Source of the DNA: Anaerolineales bacterium
GTDB lineage: Bacteria; Chloroflexota; Anaerolineae; Anaerolineales; Villigracilaceae
NCBI GenBank assembly: GCA_016789485.1
Contig: JAEURE010000213.1
Span: 1-5,268 of the forward strand
Reading direction: 5' to 3'
Length of the DNA stretch: 5,268 bases
In this document: one piece after another, positions 1 through 5,193 of the stretch
Layout of the letters: each line of letters starts with the position of its first letter
How positions within the stretch are numbered: the stretch's first letter is position 1
Notes under the pieces: generated by a model
What the model saw: only the letters and a program-made list of their open reading frames with translations
Told to the model about the DNA's origin: nothing
Database searches by the model: none
Made by a program: the position numbers and the translations under genes

Positions 1-156
1 CAGGTCGCGTTCGGATATGATTCCGACCATCTTTCCATCTTTGACCACCGGCGCGCGGCGGATGTGTTCCTTCCGAAACATGGCCAGTGCATCATGGACA
101 GGCATCTCGGGCGATACAGTAATTACAGGGTGGGACATTCTTTCACCAACGAACAT
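1..156 (-). CDS. CBS-domain protein, N-terminal part (cut by window edge)
   Basis: The first 52 codons of a gene that runs off the left edge. The translation begins MFVGERMSHPVITVSPEMPV and continues through HIRRAPVV (residues 31-38) to GKMVGIISERDL at the edge. The order 'M-x-x-P-V-I-T-V', then 'RRAPVV..G..VGIIS.RDL' is the typical first half of a CBS (Bateman) domain, a fold that usually comes in pairs and binds adenosine nucleotides to regulate an attached or partner protein. What follows the first CBS motif is not visible, so it may be a stand-alone CBS pair (AcuB-like) or the front of a larger protein. The start is fixed by ATG at 156 with GGAGGA at 166-161, four bases upstream. It has its own TATAAT box and is separated from the upstream dipeptidase gene by a terminator, so it is probably transcribed independently. 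Confidence 0.88.
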   Translation of the reverse strand, partial: MFVGERMSHPVITVSPEMPVHDALAMFRKEHIRRAPVVKDGKMVGIISERDL

Positions 157-160
157 GGTT

Positions 161-166
161 TCCTCC
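161..166 (-). promoter_or_regulatory. Shine-Dalgarno sequence of the CBS-domain gene
   Basis: GGAGGA on the minus strand, four bases before the ATG at 156. It is the only strong purine-rich ribosome site near this start and it fixes the reading frame of the truncated gene. Confidence 0.75.
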
Positions 167-205
167 GATGGAATACAATCAATTTGTGAAAATTATTACA
201 AGCAC

Positions 206-211
206 ATTATA
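206..211 (-). promoter_or_regulatory. Candidate -10 box for the CBS-domain gene
   Basis: A perfect TATAAT on the minus strand, in an AT-rich intergenic stretch about 50 bases upstream of the CBS gene start. It would give a transcript start near 199 and a leader of about 43 nt. No good -35 lies at the usual 16-18 bp; GTGACT at 237-232 matches TTGACA at 4 of 6 positions but sits 20 bp away. The promoter may therefore be weak or activator dependent. Confidence 0.5.
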
Positions 212-265
212 CGCAGAATAGGAAAAAAGAAAGTCACGAATTCGGAGTGAAAAAGGTCACTTTAT

Positions 266-301
266 AAAATCCCCAAATAGGCGAACCCATTTGGGGATTT
301 T
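266..301 (-). terminator. Intrinsic terminator after the M20 dipeptidase gene
   Basis: A perfect 13-bp stem (266-278 with 289-301, core AATCCCCAAAT) encloses a 10-base loop. Read on the minus strand it begins five bases after the dipeptidase stop codon and runs into ATTTTATAAA, a fair U-tract. The A/T flanks are symmetrical, so it could also act in the plus direction, but no plus-strand gene approaches it. It marks the end of the udk-to-dipeptidase transcription unit and separates it from the CBS gene. Confidence 0.85.
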
Positions 302-306
302 GCACA

Positions 307-1662
307 CTAAGCGAACTTCTTGATTACCCTGGTCATGTGTTTGACGTGCTGCGTGTAAAGATCGATGCGGATATTTTCGTTGGGGGCGTGGGCACGCGTT
401 TCCGGGTAGCCCAAGCCCATGGTCACGACGGGCAGGCCAAGGTCATGTACGAACGGGTAGCTGGGGCCCGATCCGCCCACCATGGGAACAATATCCATTG
501 GCATGTCGTAGATCTCCTCGGCAGACTCTACGACCAGTTTGACGAAGGGATGATCTGGGTCGGTGCGTGCGGCAGGCTCGCCGCCAAGGAAGTTGATTTC
601 GATGTCTTGGAAACCTTCTGCATCCAAATGGGCGCGCAGTTTTTTCAGAATGTCCTCTGGCTTTTGGTTTGGCACGAGGCGGAAATCCACTTTGGCAGAG
701 GCAAATGCAGGCTGAACGGTCTTTGAGCCAGGGCCCTGATAACCGCTGGTCAGGCCGCAGATGGTGCAAGTCGGTGTGAAGACTTCCTCGACCTTCAATT
801 CCATGCCGCCCTCCAAGCCTTTGATAAATTCTTTCACGCCATAGCGCGATCGGTATTCCTGTGCCAGGTCGGGAAGTTTCTCCATATACTCGCGGTCGCG
901 ATCCGTGGGTTGGACCACATCATCATAAAAGCCGGGGATACGAATACGCTCATCCGGACCTTTGAGGCTGCTCAGTGCCCAAGTGAGTCTCCACGCCGCA
1001 TTGGGGAAAATACTGCCGCCAATACCGGAATGGACATCGGTGCTTAGGCTGGTAACGGAAAGCTCCACATAGCAAATGCCGCGCAGGCCAAGATATTGTT
1101 GCGGGCGTTCGCGGTGATCCACGCCACCGAATTCCCAGATGCAGGCATCCGCTTTTAATTTATCGAGATTATTTTTGATATAGTCGTGCAGGTGAACGCT
1201 GGCGGTTTCCTCTTCACCTTCCACAATGAACTTGATATTGCAAGGAAGTTCACCTTCCTCTGCAAGGATGGCATCGATGGCGTTCAGACGTGAGGTAAGG
1301 TGAGCCTTGTCGTCGCTTACGCCGCGGCCATACATCTTTCCATTGCGGATCTCGGGCTGGAAGGGCGGGCTATCCCATAACTCCAACGGTTCGGGCGGCT
1401 GTACATCATAATGGTTATAAATCAGCAGAGTCTTGTCGCTTTTCCCCTTGCGTTCTCCAAAGACGACAGGCGCTCCATCTGTGGCGTTTATCTCCGCCTT
1501 GAAGCCGCGTTTTTCCAGCATTTCCTTTACCAGTTGAGCACATTCCTTCAGACCCAGGTTCTGTGCGCTTATACTGGGCTGTGCCACATACCGCTTAAGT
1601 TCCTCCAGATTTTCATTGAGGTGGCTATCTATATAGGCGTCGATTTTGCTGTAATCGGTCAT
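307..1662 (-). CDS. M20-family metallodipeptidase (carnosinase/CNDP-like)
   Basis: 451 aa, the usual length for M20 dipeptidases. All expected two-metal-site residues are visible: H84 and D86 in YNHYDVQP, bridging D117 in GRGVSDDKA, the general-base and metal pair E151-E152 in EGEEETAS, E177 in IWEFGG, H211 in the lid domain (DVHSGIGGS) and H425 in RAHAPNENI. The HYDVQP form and the DVHSG lid place it with cytosolic non-specific dipeptidases rather than with DapE or ArgE, though the exact substrate cannot be told. There is no signal peptide, so a cytoplasmic peptide-recycling role is inferred. The ATG at 1662 is preceded at seven bases by AAAGGA (1675-1670). It follows the VTT membrane-protein gene by 47 bp with no terminator between, and is the last gene of its operon, ending five bases before a strong hairpin. 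A general hydrolase acting on N-acyl amino acids is the main alternative. Confidence 0.93.
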   Translation of the reverse strand: MTDYSKIDAYIDSHLNENLEELKRYVAQPSISAQNLGLKECAQLVKEMLEKRGFKAEINATDGAPVVFGERKGKSDKTLLIYNHYDVQPPEPLELWDSPPFQPEIRNGKMYGRGVSDDKAHLTSRLNAIDAILAEEGELPCNIKFIVEGEEETASVHLHDYIKNNLDKLKADACIWEFGGVDHRERPQQYLGLRGICYVELSVTSLSTDVHSGIGGSIFPNAAWRLTWALSSLKGPDERIRIPGFYDDVVQPTDRDREYMEKLPDLAQEYRSRYGVKEFIKGLEGGMELKVEEVFTPTCTICGLTSGYQGPGSKTVQPAFASAKVDFRLVPNQKPEDILKKLRAHLDAEGFQDIEINFLGGEPAARTDPDHPFVKLVVESAEEIYDMPMDIVPMVGGSGPSYPFVHDLGLPVVTMGLGYPETRAHAPNENIRIDLYTQHVKHMTRVIKKFA

Positions 1663-1709
1663 GATGTTTTCCTTTCGTGAAAATGAATGGGGATATCCAG
1701 GCTGTAGAA

Positions 1710-2462
1710 TTAATCGTAGAAATTTGTGATCCAGTCGATGGAGTAATAACCTGCATAGGCAAACATTGCCATTTTAATGGTCTGACCGACCAGACAGGCC
1801 AGTAAAAATTTCCACAGGGGAATCTTGGAAATCCCGGCGGCGATCCCGGCCATGTCGAAGAATGGATTTGGGAAAGCCGAGAGTACCAGGATCATCCACG
1901 CGCCATATTTTTGAATCCAGGGCAGAATGCGATTATATATTTCCGTTTTTTCAACCACAGCCTGGCCGCTGAACCCGGCAAGATAACCGGTCAACTCACC
2001 CAACGCCCCTCCGAGTCCACCGGCAAGGGCAACCCCCATGGGGTTGAACACGCTTCCCATTGCGAAGACTACGGCAACGCCCGGCGCAGGCAAGATGACT
2101 GTCGCATTTGCAAGCAGCATCACCAGAAATATACCTGGGTACCCATACGCAGCAAATTCATCCACGCGGTCACGGATGCTGTAGATATATACAGTAATTC
2201 CCACGACGGCCAGAACGGCAAGGATGCGCAAAACAATCGTACCCAAACCGGACGACGAATTCGTAGCTTTTTCGGCGGTGGGAATTGAAGGTTGAACAAC
2301 AGGCGGGGCTTGTTCTTCTGCGCCCCGCCTGCGTTTTAAATTTGCCTGGGCAGTTTTTACAGGCTTTTTTTTGCTTTGCGCCCTGGCACTTTTTCCTTTT
2401 TCAACCTTTACAACTTTTTCCTTGCCAGATCGGCTGCTGCTAGTTTTCTTCGATGGTGACAC
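1710..2462 (-). CDS. VTT/DedA-type (SNARE-associated) membrane protein with lysine-rich N-terminal tail
   Basis: 250 aa. Residues 1-72 are a low-complexity, probably disordered tail; 17 of the first 47 residues are Lys or Arg and only two are acidic. A membrane helix follows at about 75-96, then a VTT-type domain at about 105-240: hydrophobic stretches near 108-120 and 126-165 with [13 protein letters not shown], the [14 protein letters not shown] re-entrant-type motif at 197-210, and a final hydrophobic segment near 215-238. VTT proteins (DedA, YqaA, YdjX, eukaryotic TMEM41B/VMP1) are linked to lipid scrambling or carrier recycling; the substrate here is unknown. The Arg that often precedes the Pro in the re-entrant motif is absent. 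The start is GTG at 2462, since an in-frame stop lies four codons upstream and no later ATG precedes the first helix. It overlaps the PPIase gene by 23 bp and has no clear Shine-Dalgarno sequence, so translation is probably coupled. Confidence 0.85.
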   Translation of the reverse strand: MSPSKKTSSSRSGKEKVVKVEKGKSARAQSKKKPVKTAQANLKRRRGAEEQAPPVVQPSIPTAEKATNSSSGLGTIVLRILAVLAVVGITVYIYSIRDRVDEFAAYGYPGIFLVMLLANATVILPAPGVAVVFAMGSVFNPMGVALAGGLGGALGELTGYLAGFSGQAVVEKTEIYNRILPWIQKYGAWMILVLSAFPNPFFDMAGIAAGISKIPLWKFLLACLVGQTIKMAMFAYAGYYSIDWITNFYD

Positions 2463-2949
2463 GGATGATCTTTACTGCTGGCGCATTTGCGTTATTCGGA
2501 TCGCGCGGCGAAATGGACATAAGCACATCCTCGCCTTCTACCACCTGACCGAAGACCGCATGGCGATTATCCAAGTGTGGAGTTGGCAGGTGAGTAATAA
2601 AGAATTGCGAGCCATTGGTGTTGGGGCCGGCATTAGCCATCGAAAGAATGCCGCGTTTATCGTGTTTCAGGCTGGGATGAAATTCATCCTGAAATTTATA
2701 GCCCGGGCCGCCGCGGCCGGTCCCGGTTGGGTCTCCGCCCTGAGCCATGAAGTTCGCGATCACACGATGAAAGATCACACCATCATAAAATCCCTCGCGG
2801 CACAGGAACACAAAATTATTAACAGTTTGCGGCACCTTGTCGGCGAACAGTTCGATCACCATTGTGCCGTTATCGGTTTCCATATGTGCGCGATATTTCT
2901 TTTTGAGGTCGATCTGCATTTCTGGGGGCTTGTTCCATTGCTTTTCCAT
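2440..2949 (-). CDS. ppiB: Cyclophilin-type peptidyl-prolyl cis-trans isomerase
   Basis: 169 aa, the length of a single-domain bacterial cyclophilin. It should catalyse cis-trans isomerisation of X-Pro bonds during folding; there is no signal peptide, so it is cytoplasmic. The fold is seen throughout: [19 protein letters not shown] (residues 60-78), [15 protein letters not shown] (106-120) and [11 protein letters not shown] (126-136). Matched to human CypA, catalytic Arg55 is R62, Phe60 is F67, Met61 is M68, Gln63 is Q70, Phe113 is F117 and His126 is H130. The cyclosporin-contacting Trp121 is replaced by H125, as non-Trp residues often are in bacterial members, so cyclosporin binding is probably weak. 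The ATG at 2949 has AAGGAG (2963-2958) eight bases upstream. It lies 47 bp after udk and its 3' end overlaps the VTT gene. The symbol is by family only. Confidence 0.95.
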   Translation of the reverse strand: MEKQWNKPPEMQIDLKKKYRAHMETDNGTMVIELFADKVPQTVNNFVFLCREGFYDGVIFHRVIANFMAQGGDPTGTGRGGPGYKFQDEFHPSLKHDKRGILSMANAGPNTNGSQFFITHLPTPHLDNRHAVFGQVVEGEDVLMSISPRDPNNANAPAVKIIRVTIEEN

Positions 2950-2957
2950 AGCTTACT

Positions 2958-2963
2958 CTCCTT
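2958..2963 (-). promoter_or_regulatory. Shine-Dalgarno sequence of the cyclophilin gene
   Basis: AAGGAG on the minus strand, eight bases before the ATG at 2949. It is a textbook site and contrasts with the upstream udk gene, which has none; the same mRNA thus appears to use two modes of translation start. Confidence 0.75.
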
Positions 2964-2996
2964 TTCGTTGGGTGAAATGGTGGGTCTGAAAATATC

Positions 2997-3620
2997 CTAC
3001 TTGAGCAGCGACTCAATTCTTGCCGTTACCATGTCCAGTGCGGCAGCATTGTGTCCGCCTTCCGGAATGATAACGTCTGCATACCGTTTGGAAGGTTCCA
3101 CAAATTCCAGATGCATCGGACGCACGGTGGCATAGTATTGCGTGATGACCGATTCAGTGCTTCGCCCGCGTTCGGTGATGTCACGGTGAAGGCGGCGAAT
3201 GAAGCGTATATCCGCATCCGTATCCACGAAGATTTTTACGTCGAACAGTTTCCGCAATTCAGGGTCGACAAAGATCAGGATACCCTCTACCAAAACCACA
3301 TTGCTAGGCTGCACAATAAACGTGTTGGGTGTACGAGAGTCGGTTGCAAAATCATAAATTGGCACCTCAACCGGAATCATATCCCGAAGCGAGGTGATAT
3401 GCCTGATCAATAATTCTGTTTCAACTGAATTGGGATGATCGAAGTTGATCTCCTCGTGCTGAGCGGGTGGCAGCGTGGAAAGATCCTTGTAATATGAATC
3501 TTGTTGAAGATAAGCAATTCGGTCTGCCCCCACCCGGTTTAGGATTTTTTGTGCAACTGTTGTTTTTCCGGACCCTGACCCGCCCGCGATTCCAATGACC
3601 AAAGGAATTTTCTGCATCAT
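2997..3620 (-). CDS. udk: Uridine kinase (uridine/cytidine kinase)
   Basis: 207 aa from the chosen start, close to the E. coli enzyme (213 aa). It phosphorylates uridine and cytidine to UMP and CMP in pyrimidine salvage, in the cytoplasm. Visible motifs: P-loop GGSGSGKT (13-20) binding the nucleotide phosphates, QDSYYKD (40-46), NFDHPNS (59-65), PIYDFATDSRT (87-97), VEGILIF (111-117), the arginine-rich lid RRLHRDITERGRS (132-144) and RPMHLEFVEPSKRYADVIIP (157-176). The frame stays open to a TTG at 3647, but the ATG-ATG pair at 3620/3617 is preferred: the extra nine residues precede the normal N-terminus and neither start has a Shine-Dalgarno sequence. A TATAAT box ends seven bases before the ATG, so the transcript should begin at or next to the A of the start codon. 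It is the first gene of a unit with ppiB, the VTT gene and the dipeptidase. Confidence 0.95.
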   Translation of the reverse strand: MMQKIPLVIGIAGGSGSGKTTVAQKILNRVGADRIAYLQQDSYYKDLSTLPPAQHEEINFDHPNSVETELLIRHITSLRDMIPVEVPIYDFATDSRTPNTFIVQPSNVVLVEGILIFVDPELRKLFDVKIFVDTDADIRFIRRLHRDITERGRSTESVITQYYATVRPMHLEFVEPSKRYADVIIPEGGHNAAALDMVTARIESLLK

Positions 3621-3627
3621 GGGGGTG

Positions 3628-3657
3628 ATTATAGCCCATGACGGCAAAACGGCTCAA
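3628..3657 (-). promoter_or_regulatory. Promoter of the udk operon, predicted leaderless
   Basis: On the minus strand: TTGAGC (3657-3652), an 18-bp spacer, then a perfect TATAAT (3633-3628). Seven bases, CACCCCC, separate the -10 box from the udk ATG at 3620, so the expected start point (6-8 bases after the box) falls on or beside the A of the ATG. The promoter lies wholly in the 71-bp gap after the thioredoxin gene. No terminator hairpin is visible in that gap, so read-through from the thioredoxin gene is also possible. Confidence 0.7.
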
Positions 3658-3691
3658 GCGGACCCTGAACCTGTTTGCTGTTATTCAACCT

Positions 3692-4192
3692 TTACTTACG
3701 TTTGAGCATTCCTGTTAACGCATTCCATATCGGGCAGCGGTCATAGATTCCCAGAAAAGTGATGACACCCCCAATACCCGCCACAAACCAATTACCTGTG
3801 GATAGTCCGATCAGCAGGAATAACCCGCCTGCGCCAAGCCTTAGCAATCGATCAAACTGGGTCAGAGATACCTTAACCTCTCTTCCCTCGGCAAGTGCTT
3901 CGAAAATGGAACGATACCCAGTTTCGCTTTGCGCTCCGGCCAGACGTTTCACTTCCTTCCCGTTGCGAATGGCGATTACTGTGGGGATGCCAAAGATATG
4001 AAGCTGCTCAAGGATCTCCCTCGACTCGTCGGCATTGATCGCGAGGAATTCCACCTGGCCGGAATATTCCTTTCCGAGTTTATCCAAAATGGGTTTTGTC
4101 GCCATGCAAGGTGCGCACCAGGATGCCCAAAAATCGACCAGGATGGGTTTGTCTGTAGAATGGATTTTGTTTTGAAATTCGAGATTGTTCAT
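3692..4192 (-). CDS. Thioredoxin fused to a C-terminal DUF2892/YgaP-like membrane hairpin
   Basis: 166 aa. Residues 1-106 form a thioredoxin domain: DFWASWCAPC (20-29) with the redox pair C26/C29 in a CAPC rather than CGPC motif, and cis-proline P70 in GIPT. Residues about 112-155 are unlike thioredoxin: DRLLRLGAGG, two hydrophobic segments (about 117-131 and 133-150) and YDRCP (150-154), the layout of DUF2892 (D-R...R...G, membrane hairpin, C-P). There is no signal peptide, so by analogy with E. coli YgaP (rhodanese plus two membrane helices) the thioredoxin head is inferred to face the cytoplasm. Likely role: thiol-disulfide or persulfide exchange at the membrane, partner unknown. The ATG at 4192 has no visible Shine-Dalgarno sequence, and an in-frame stop lies at 4222-4220 inside the hairpin upstream. 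The neighbour just upstream is a stand-alone DUF2892 protein, supporting a shared function. Confidence 0.88.
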   Translation of the reverse strand: MNNLEFQNKIHSTDKPILVDFWASWCAPCMATKPILDKLGKEYSGQVEFLAINADESREILEQLHIFGIPTVIAIRNGKEVKRLAGAQSETGYRSIFEALAEGREVKVSLTQFDRLLRLGAGGLFLLIGLSTGNWFVAGIGGVITFLGIYDRCPIWNALTGMLKRK

Positions 4193-4209
4193 TGAATGGA
4201 TTAATTGAA

Positions 4210-4233
4210 GAGCGGACGATCACTCGTCCGCTC
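4210..4233 (-). other. GC-rich stem-loop between the DUF2892 and thioredoxin genes
   Basis: A perfect 10-bp stem (4210-4219 with 4224-4233, arm GAGCGGACGA) with a four-base loop. Read on the minus strand it comes 11 bases after the DUF2892 stop codon and 17 bases before the thioredoxin ATG. It is followed by CTTCAATTAATCC, a poor U-tract, so it may be a weak or partial terminator that lowers thioredoxin expression, or a stability or processing hairpin in a shared mRNA. A TAAAAT box at 4247-4242 without a good -35 could instead place this hairpin at the 5' end of a separate thioredoxin transcript. Confidence 0.65.
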
Positions 4234-4244
4234 GGCTGAGTATT

Positions 4245-4445
4245 TTATTTCTTGTAGGTGCTGAAGTTGAACGGCATATAAAGCGGGCAGAACGCAACGA
4301 CCGCCGTCAGAAGGAAGACCGCACCAAGTACAACCAGGACGATACCCAACGCGCCTGTGACAATTCCGCCAAAGTACAGATAGGCGAACAGTGCGGCGAT
4401 TACTACACGGGCAATTCGGTCAATATCGGACATGTTTCGTTTCAT
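4245..4445 (-). CDS. Stand-alone DUF2892 (YgaP-like) small membrane protein
   Basis: 66 aa. After MKRNMSDIDRIARVV, carrying the family's D9-R10 and R13, two hydrophobic segments (about 14-29 and 31-52) form a hairpin, followed by FCPLYMPF with the conserved C53-P54-L55-Y56. This matches the DUF2892 pattern, also found as the membrane part of E. coli YgaP. The molecular function is not established; the family recurs beside rhodaneses, thioredoxins and sulfide-related regulators. The ATG at 4445 has AAGGAG (4460-4455) nine bases upstream; an ATG between the two is out of frame and meets a stop at once. It has a TATACT promoter with a Crp/Fnr-type palindrome at the activator position, directly downstream of the regulator gene, and probably shares a transcript with the thioredoxin-DUF2892 gene 52 bp further on. 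Confidence 0.88.
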   Translation of the reverse strand: MKRNMSDIDRIARVVIAALFAYLYFGGIVTGALGIVLVVLGAVFLLTAVVAFCPLYMPFNFSTYKK

Positions 4446-4454
4446 GGATCATTT

Positions 4455-4460
4455 CTCCTT
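4455..4460 (-). promoter_or_regulatory. Shine-Dalgarno sequence of the DUF2892 gene
   Basis: AAGGAG on the minus strand, nine bases before the ATG at 4445. It supports that start over the internal Met5. Confidence 0.7.
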
Positions 4461-4481
4461 TGGATATTTAGTGATAACCGT

Positions 4482-4487
4482 AGTATA
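4482..4487 (-). promoter_or_regulatory. -10 box of the DUF2892-thioredoxin unit
   Basis: TATACT on the minus strand (5 of 6 to TATAAT). It predicts a start near 4475 and a leader of about 30 nt. The -35 position (4510-4505, CAGACG) is a poor match to TTGACA, as is usual for promoters that need an activator, and it overlaps the palindrome at 4509-4523. Confidence 0.6.
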
Positions 4488-4508
4488 GGAGAAGGCCATG
4501 ATTCCGTC

Positions 4509-4523
4509 TGTGACAATGTCACA
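4509..4523. promoter_or_regulatory. Crp/Fnr-type operator palindrome
   Basis: TGTGACATTGTCACA on the minus strand: two perfect 7-bp arms around one central base (4516). It contains the TGTGA/TCACA half-sites of Crp-type regulators with five rather than six bases between them. It spans the stop codon of the adjacent Crp/Fnr gene (4519-4521). Its centre lies about 41 bp upstream of the start predicted from the TATACT box, the class II activator position. The regulator's recognition helix has the R-E-x-x-x-R residues that read GTGA in E. coli Crp. Binding by this regulator is inferred. Confidence 0.7.
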
Positions 4524-5193
4524 CAACCGAGCGGGATTCTAAAAGCTCAAAATCCAAAACCTCCAGTGTGCCGCGCCCAGAGCGGATGCTGCCCTCGTTG
4601 ACAAAATCCTCCAGCAGGCGGCTGATGACTTCGCGTGAGCTTCCCAGTTCCGAAGCGATTTCCTGATGGGTGATGTGCAATGGATTCTGAAGCCTGCCTT
4701 TTTGCAAGAGAAATCCAGCCACGCGACGGTCCAGTCGGTGGAATGCCACCTCGTCCACAATTGCCATGACGGCGGCCAACCTCTGCGATAATAAGCCGAA
4801 GACAAAGTCACGCCAATGGTCGTATTGACGTACCCAGTTTCGAAAGACCTCGGCGGGGATCATCACCACTTCGGCATCCTGTTCCACCGTTGCCACGGCA
4901 GGGAAGGTCTTCTGACTCAGGATCGCATTCGCAGACAAAATGCAGGAGGAGCCGTTGCTAAATCGATACAGGGTGATCTCGCGCCCGGTTTCGCCTATCT
5001 TGTAAACACGCACCATGCCGGAGATCATCAAGGCAATTGCTTCGACCGGGTCCCCTTCGAGGAATACATCTTTTCCAGATGGGATGCGAGCAAGAAAGGC
5101 CGTCCTTTTGAATTCGCGAAGCAATTCAGAGTCGGCGTCTTTTAAGAATGGGAGGGATGCAGCAATGCGCTCGAATTCGAGGTTATCTATCAT
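4519..5193 (-). CDS. Crp/Fnr-family transcriptional regulator
   Basis: 224 aa. Residues about 12-115 are a cyclic-nucleotide-binding-type beta-roll (IPSGKDVFLEGDP at 37-49, MISGMVRVYK at 56-65), 117-146 the dimer helix, and 170-213 a winged helix-turn-helix with THQEIASELGSSREVISRLL (175-194) and a GRGTLEVLD wing. R187-E188-x-x-x-R192 aligns with Crp R180-E181-R185, which read GTGA; S191 matches the Ser of Fnr. The cAMP-contact Arg-Ser of Crp is missing, as is Fnr's N-terminal cysteine cluster, so neither ligand is expected. The only cysteine is C84 (GSSCILSA), in the ligand-pocket segment. ATG 5193 overlaps the preceding gene's stop by one base (TAATG), which favours it over the TTG at 5205. 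It sits directly before the DUF2892 and thioredoxin genes, whose promoter carries a matching palindrome, so it probably controls them, and possibly itself if that box is used elsewhere. Confidence 0.92.
   Translation of the reverse strand: MIDNLEFERIAASLPFLKDADSELLREFKRTAFLARIPSGKDVFLEGDPVEAIALMISGMVRVYKIGETGREITLYRFSNGSSCILSANAILSQKTFPAVATVEQDAEVVMIPAEVFRNWVRQYDHWRDFVFGLLSQRLAAVMAIVDEVAFHRLDRRVAGFLLQKGRLQNPLHITHQEIASELGSSREVISRLLEDFVNEGSIRSGRGTLEVLDFELLESRSVV

Noticed and set aside
17..250. Plus-strand open frame over the CBS gene start and intergenic region
   Set aside because: It crosses the CBS gene antisense and then a non-coding AT-rich stretch; the minus-strand frame has a recognisable domain, a strong Shine-Dalgarno sequence and a -10 box.
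1667..1698. Short inverted repeats (TTTTC/GAAAA and GGATATCC) upstream of the dipeptidase gene
   Set aside because: Arms of four or five AT-rich bases are expected by chance and show no link to a promoter or terminator.
2371..3135. Long plus-strand open frame (254 codons) opposite the PPIase and VTT genes
   Set aside because: It lies antisense to two clear genes, the translation resembles no family I know, and it has no plausible ribosome site; it is a shadow of the minus-strand coding bias.
3621..3647. Nine-codon N-terminal extension of uridine kinase from a TTG
   Set aside because: There is no ribosome site before the TTG, the extension is not part of the usual Udk N-terminus, and the -10 box lies within it, so most transcripts would start after it.
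4210..4233. Stem-loop as a strong intrinsic terminator
   Set aside because: The stem is good but the following bases (CTTCAATTAATCC) are not a proper U-tract, so I left it as a stem-loop of uncertain role rather than a terminator.
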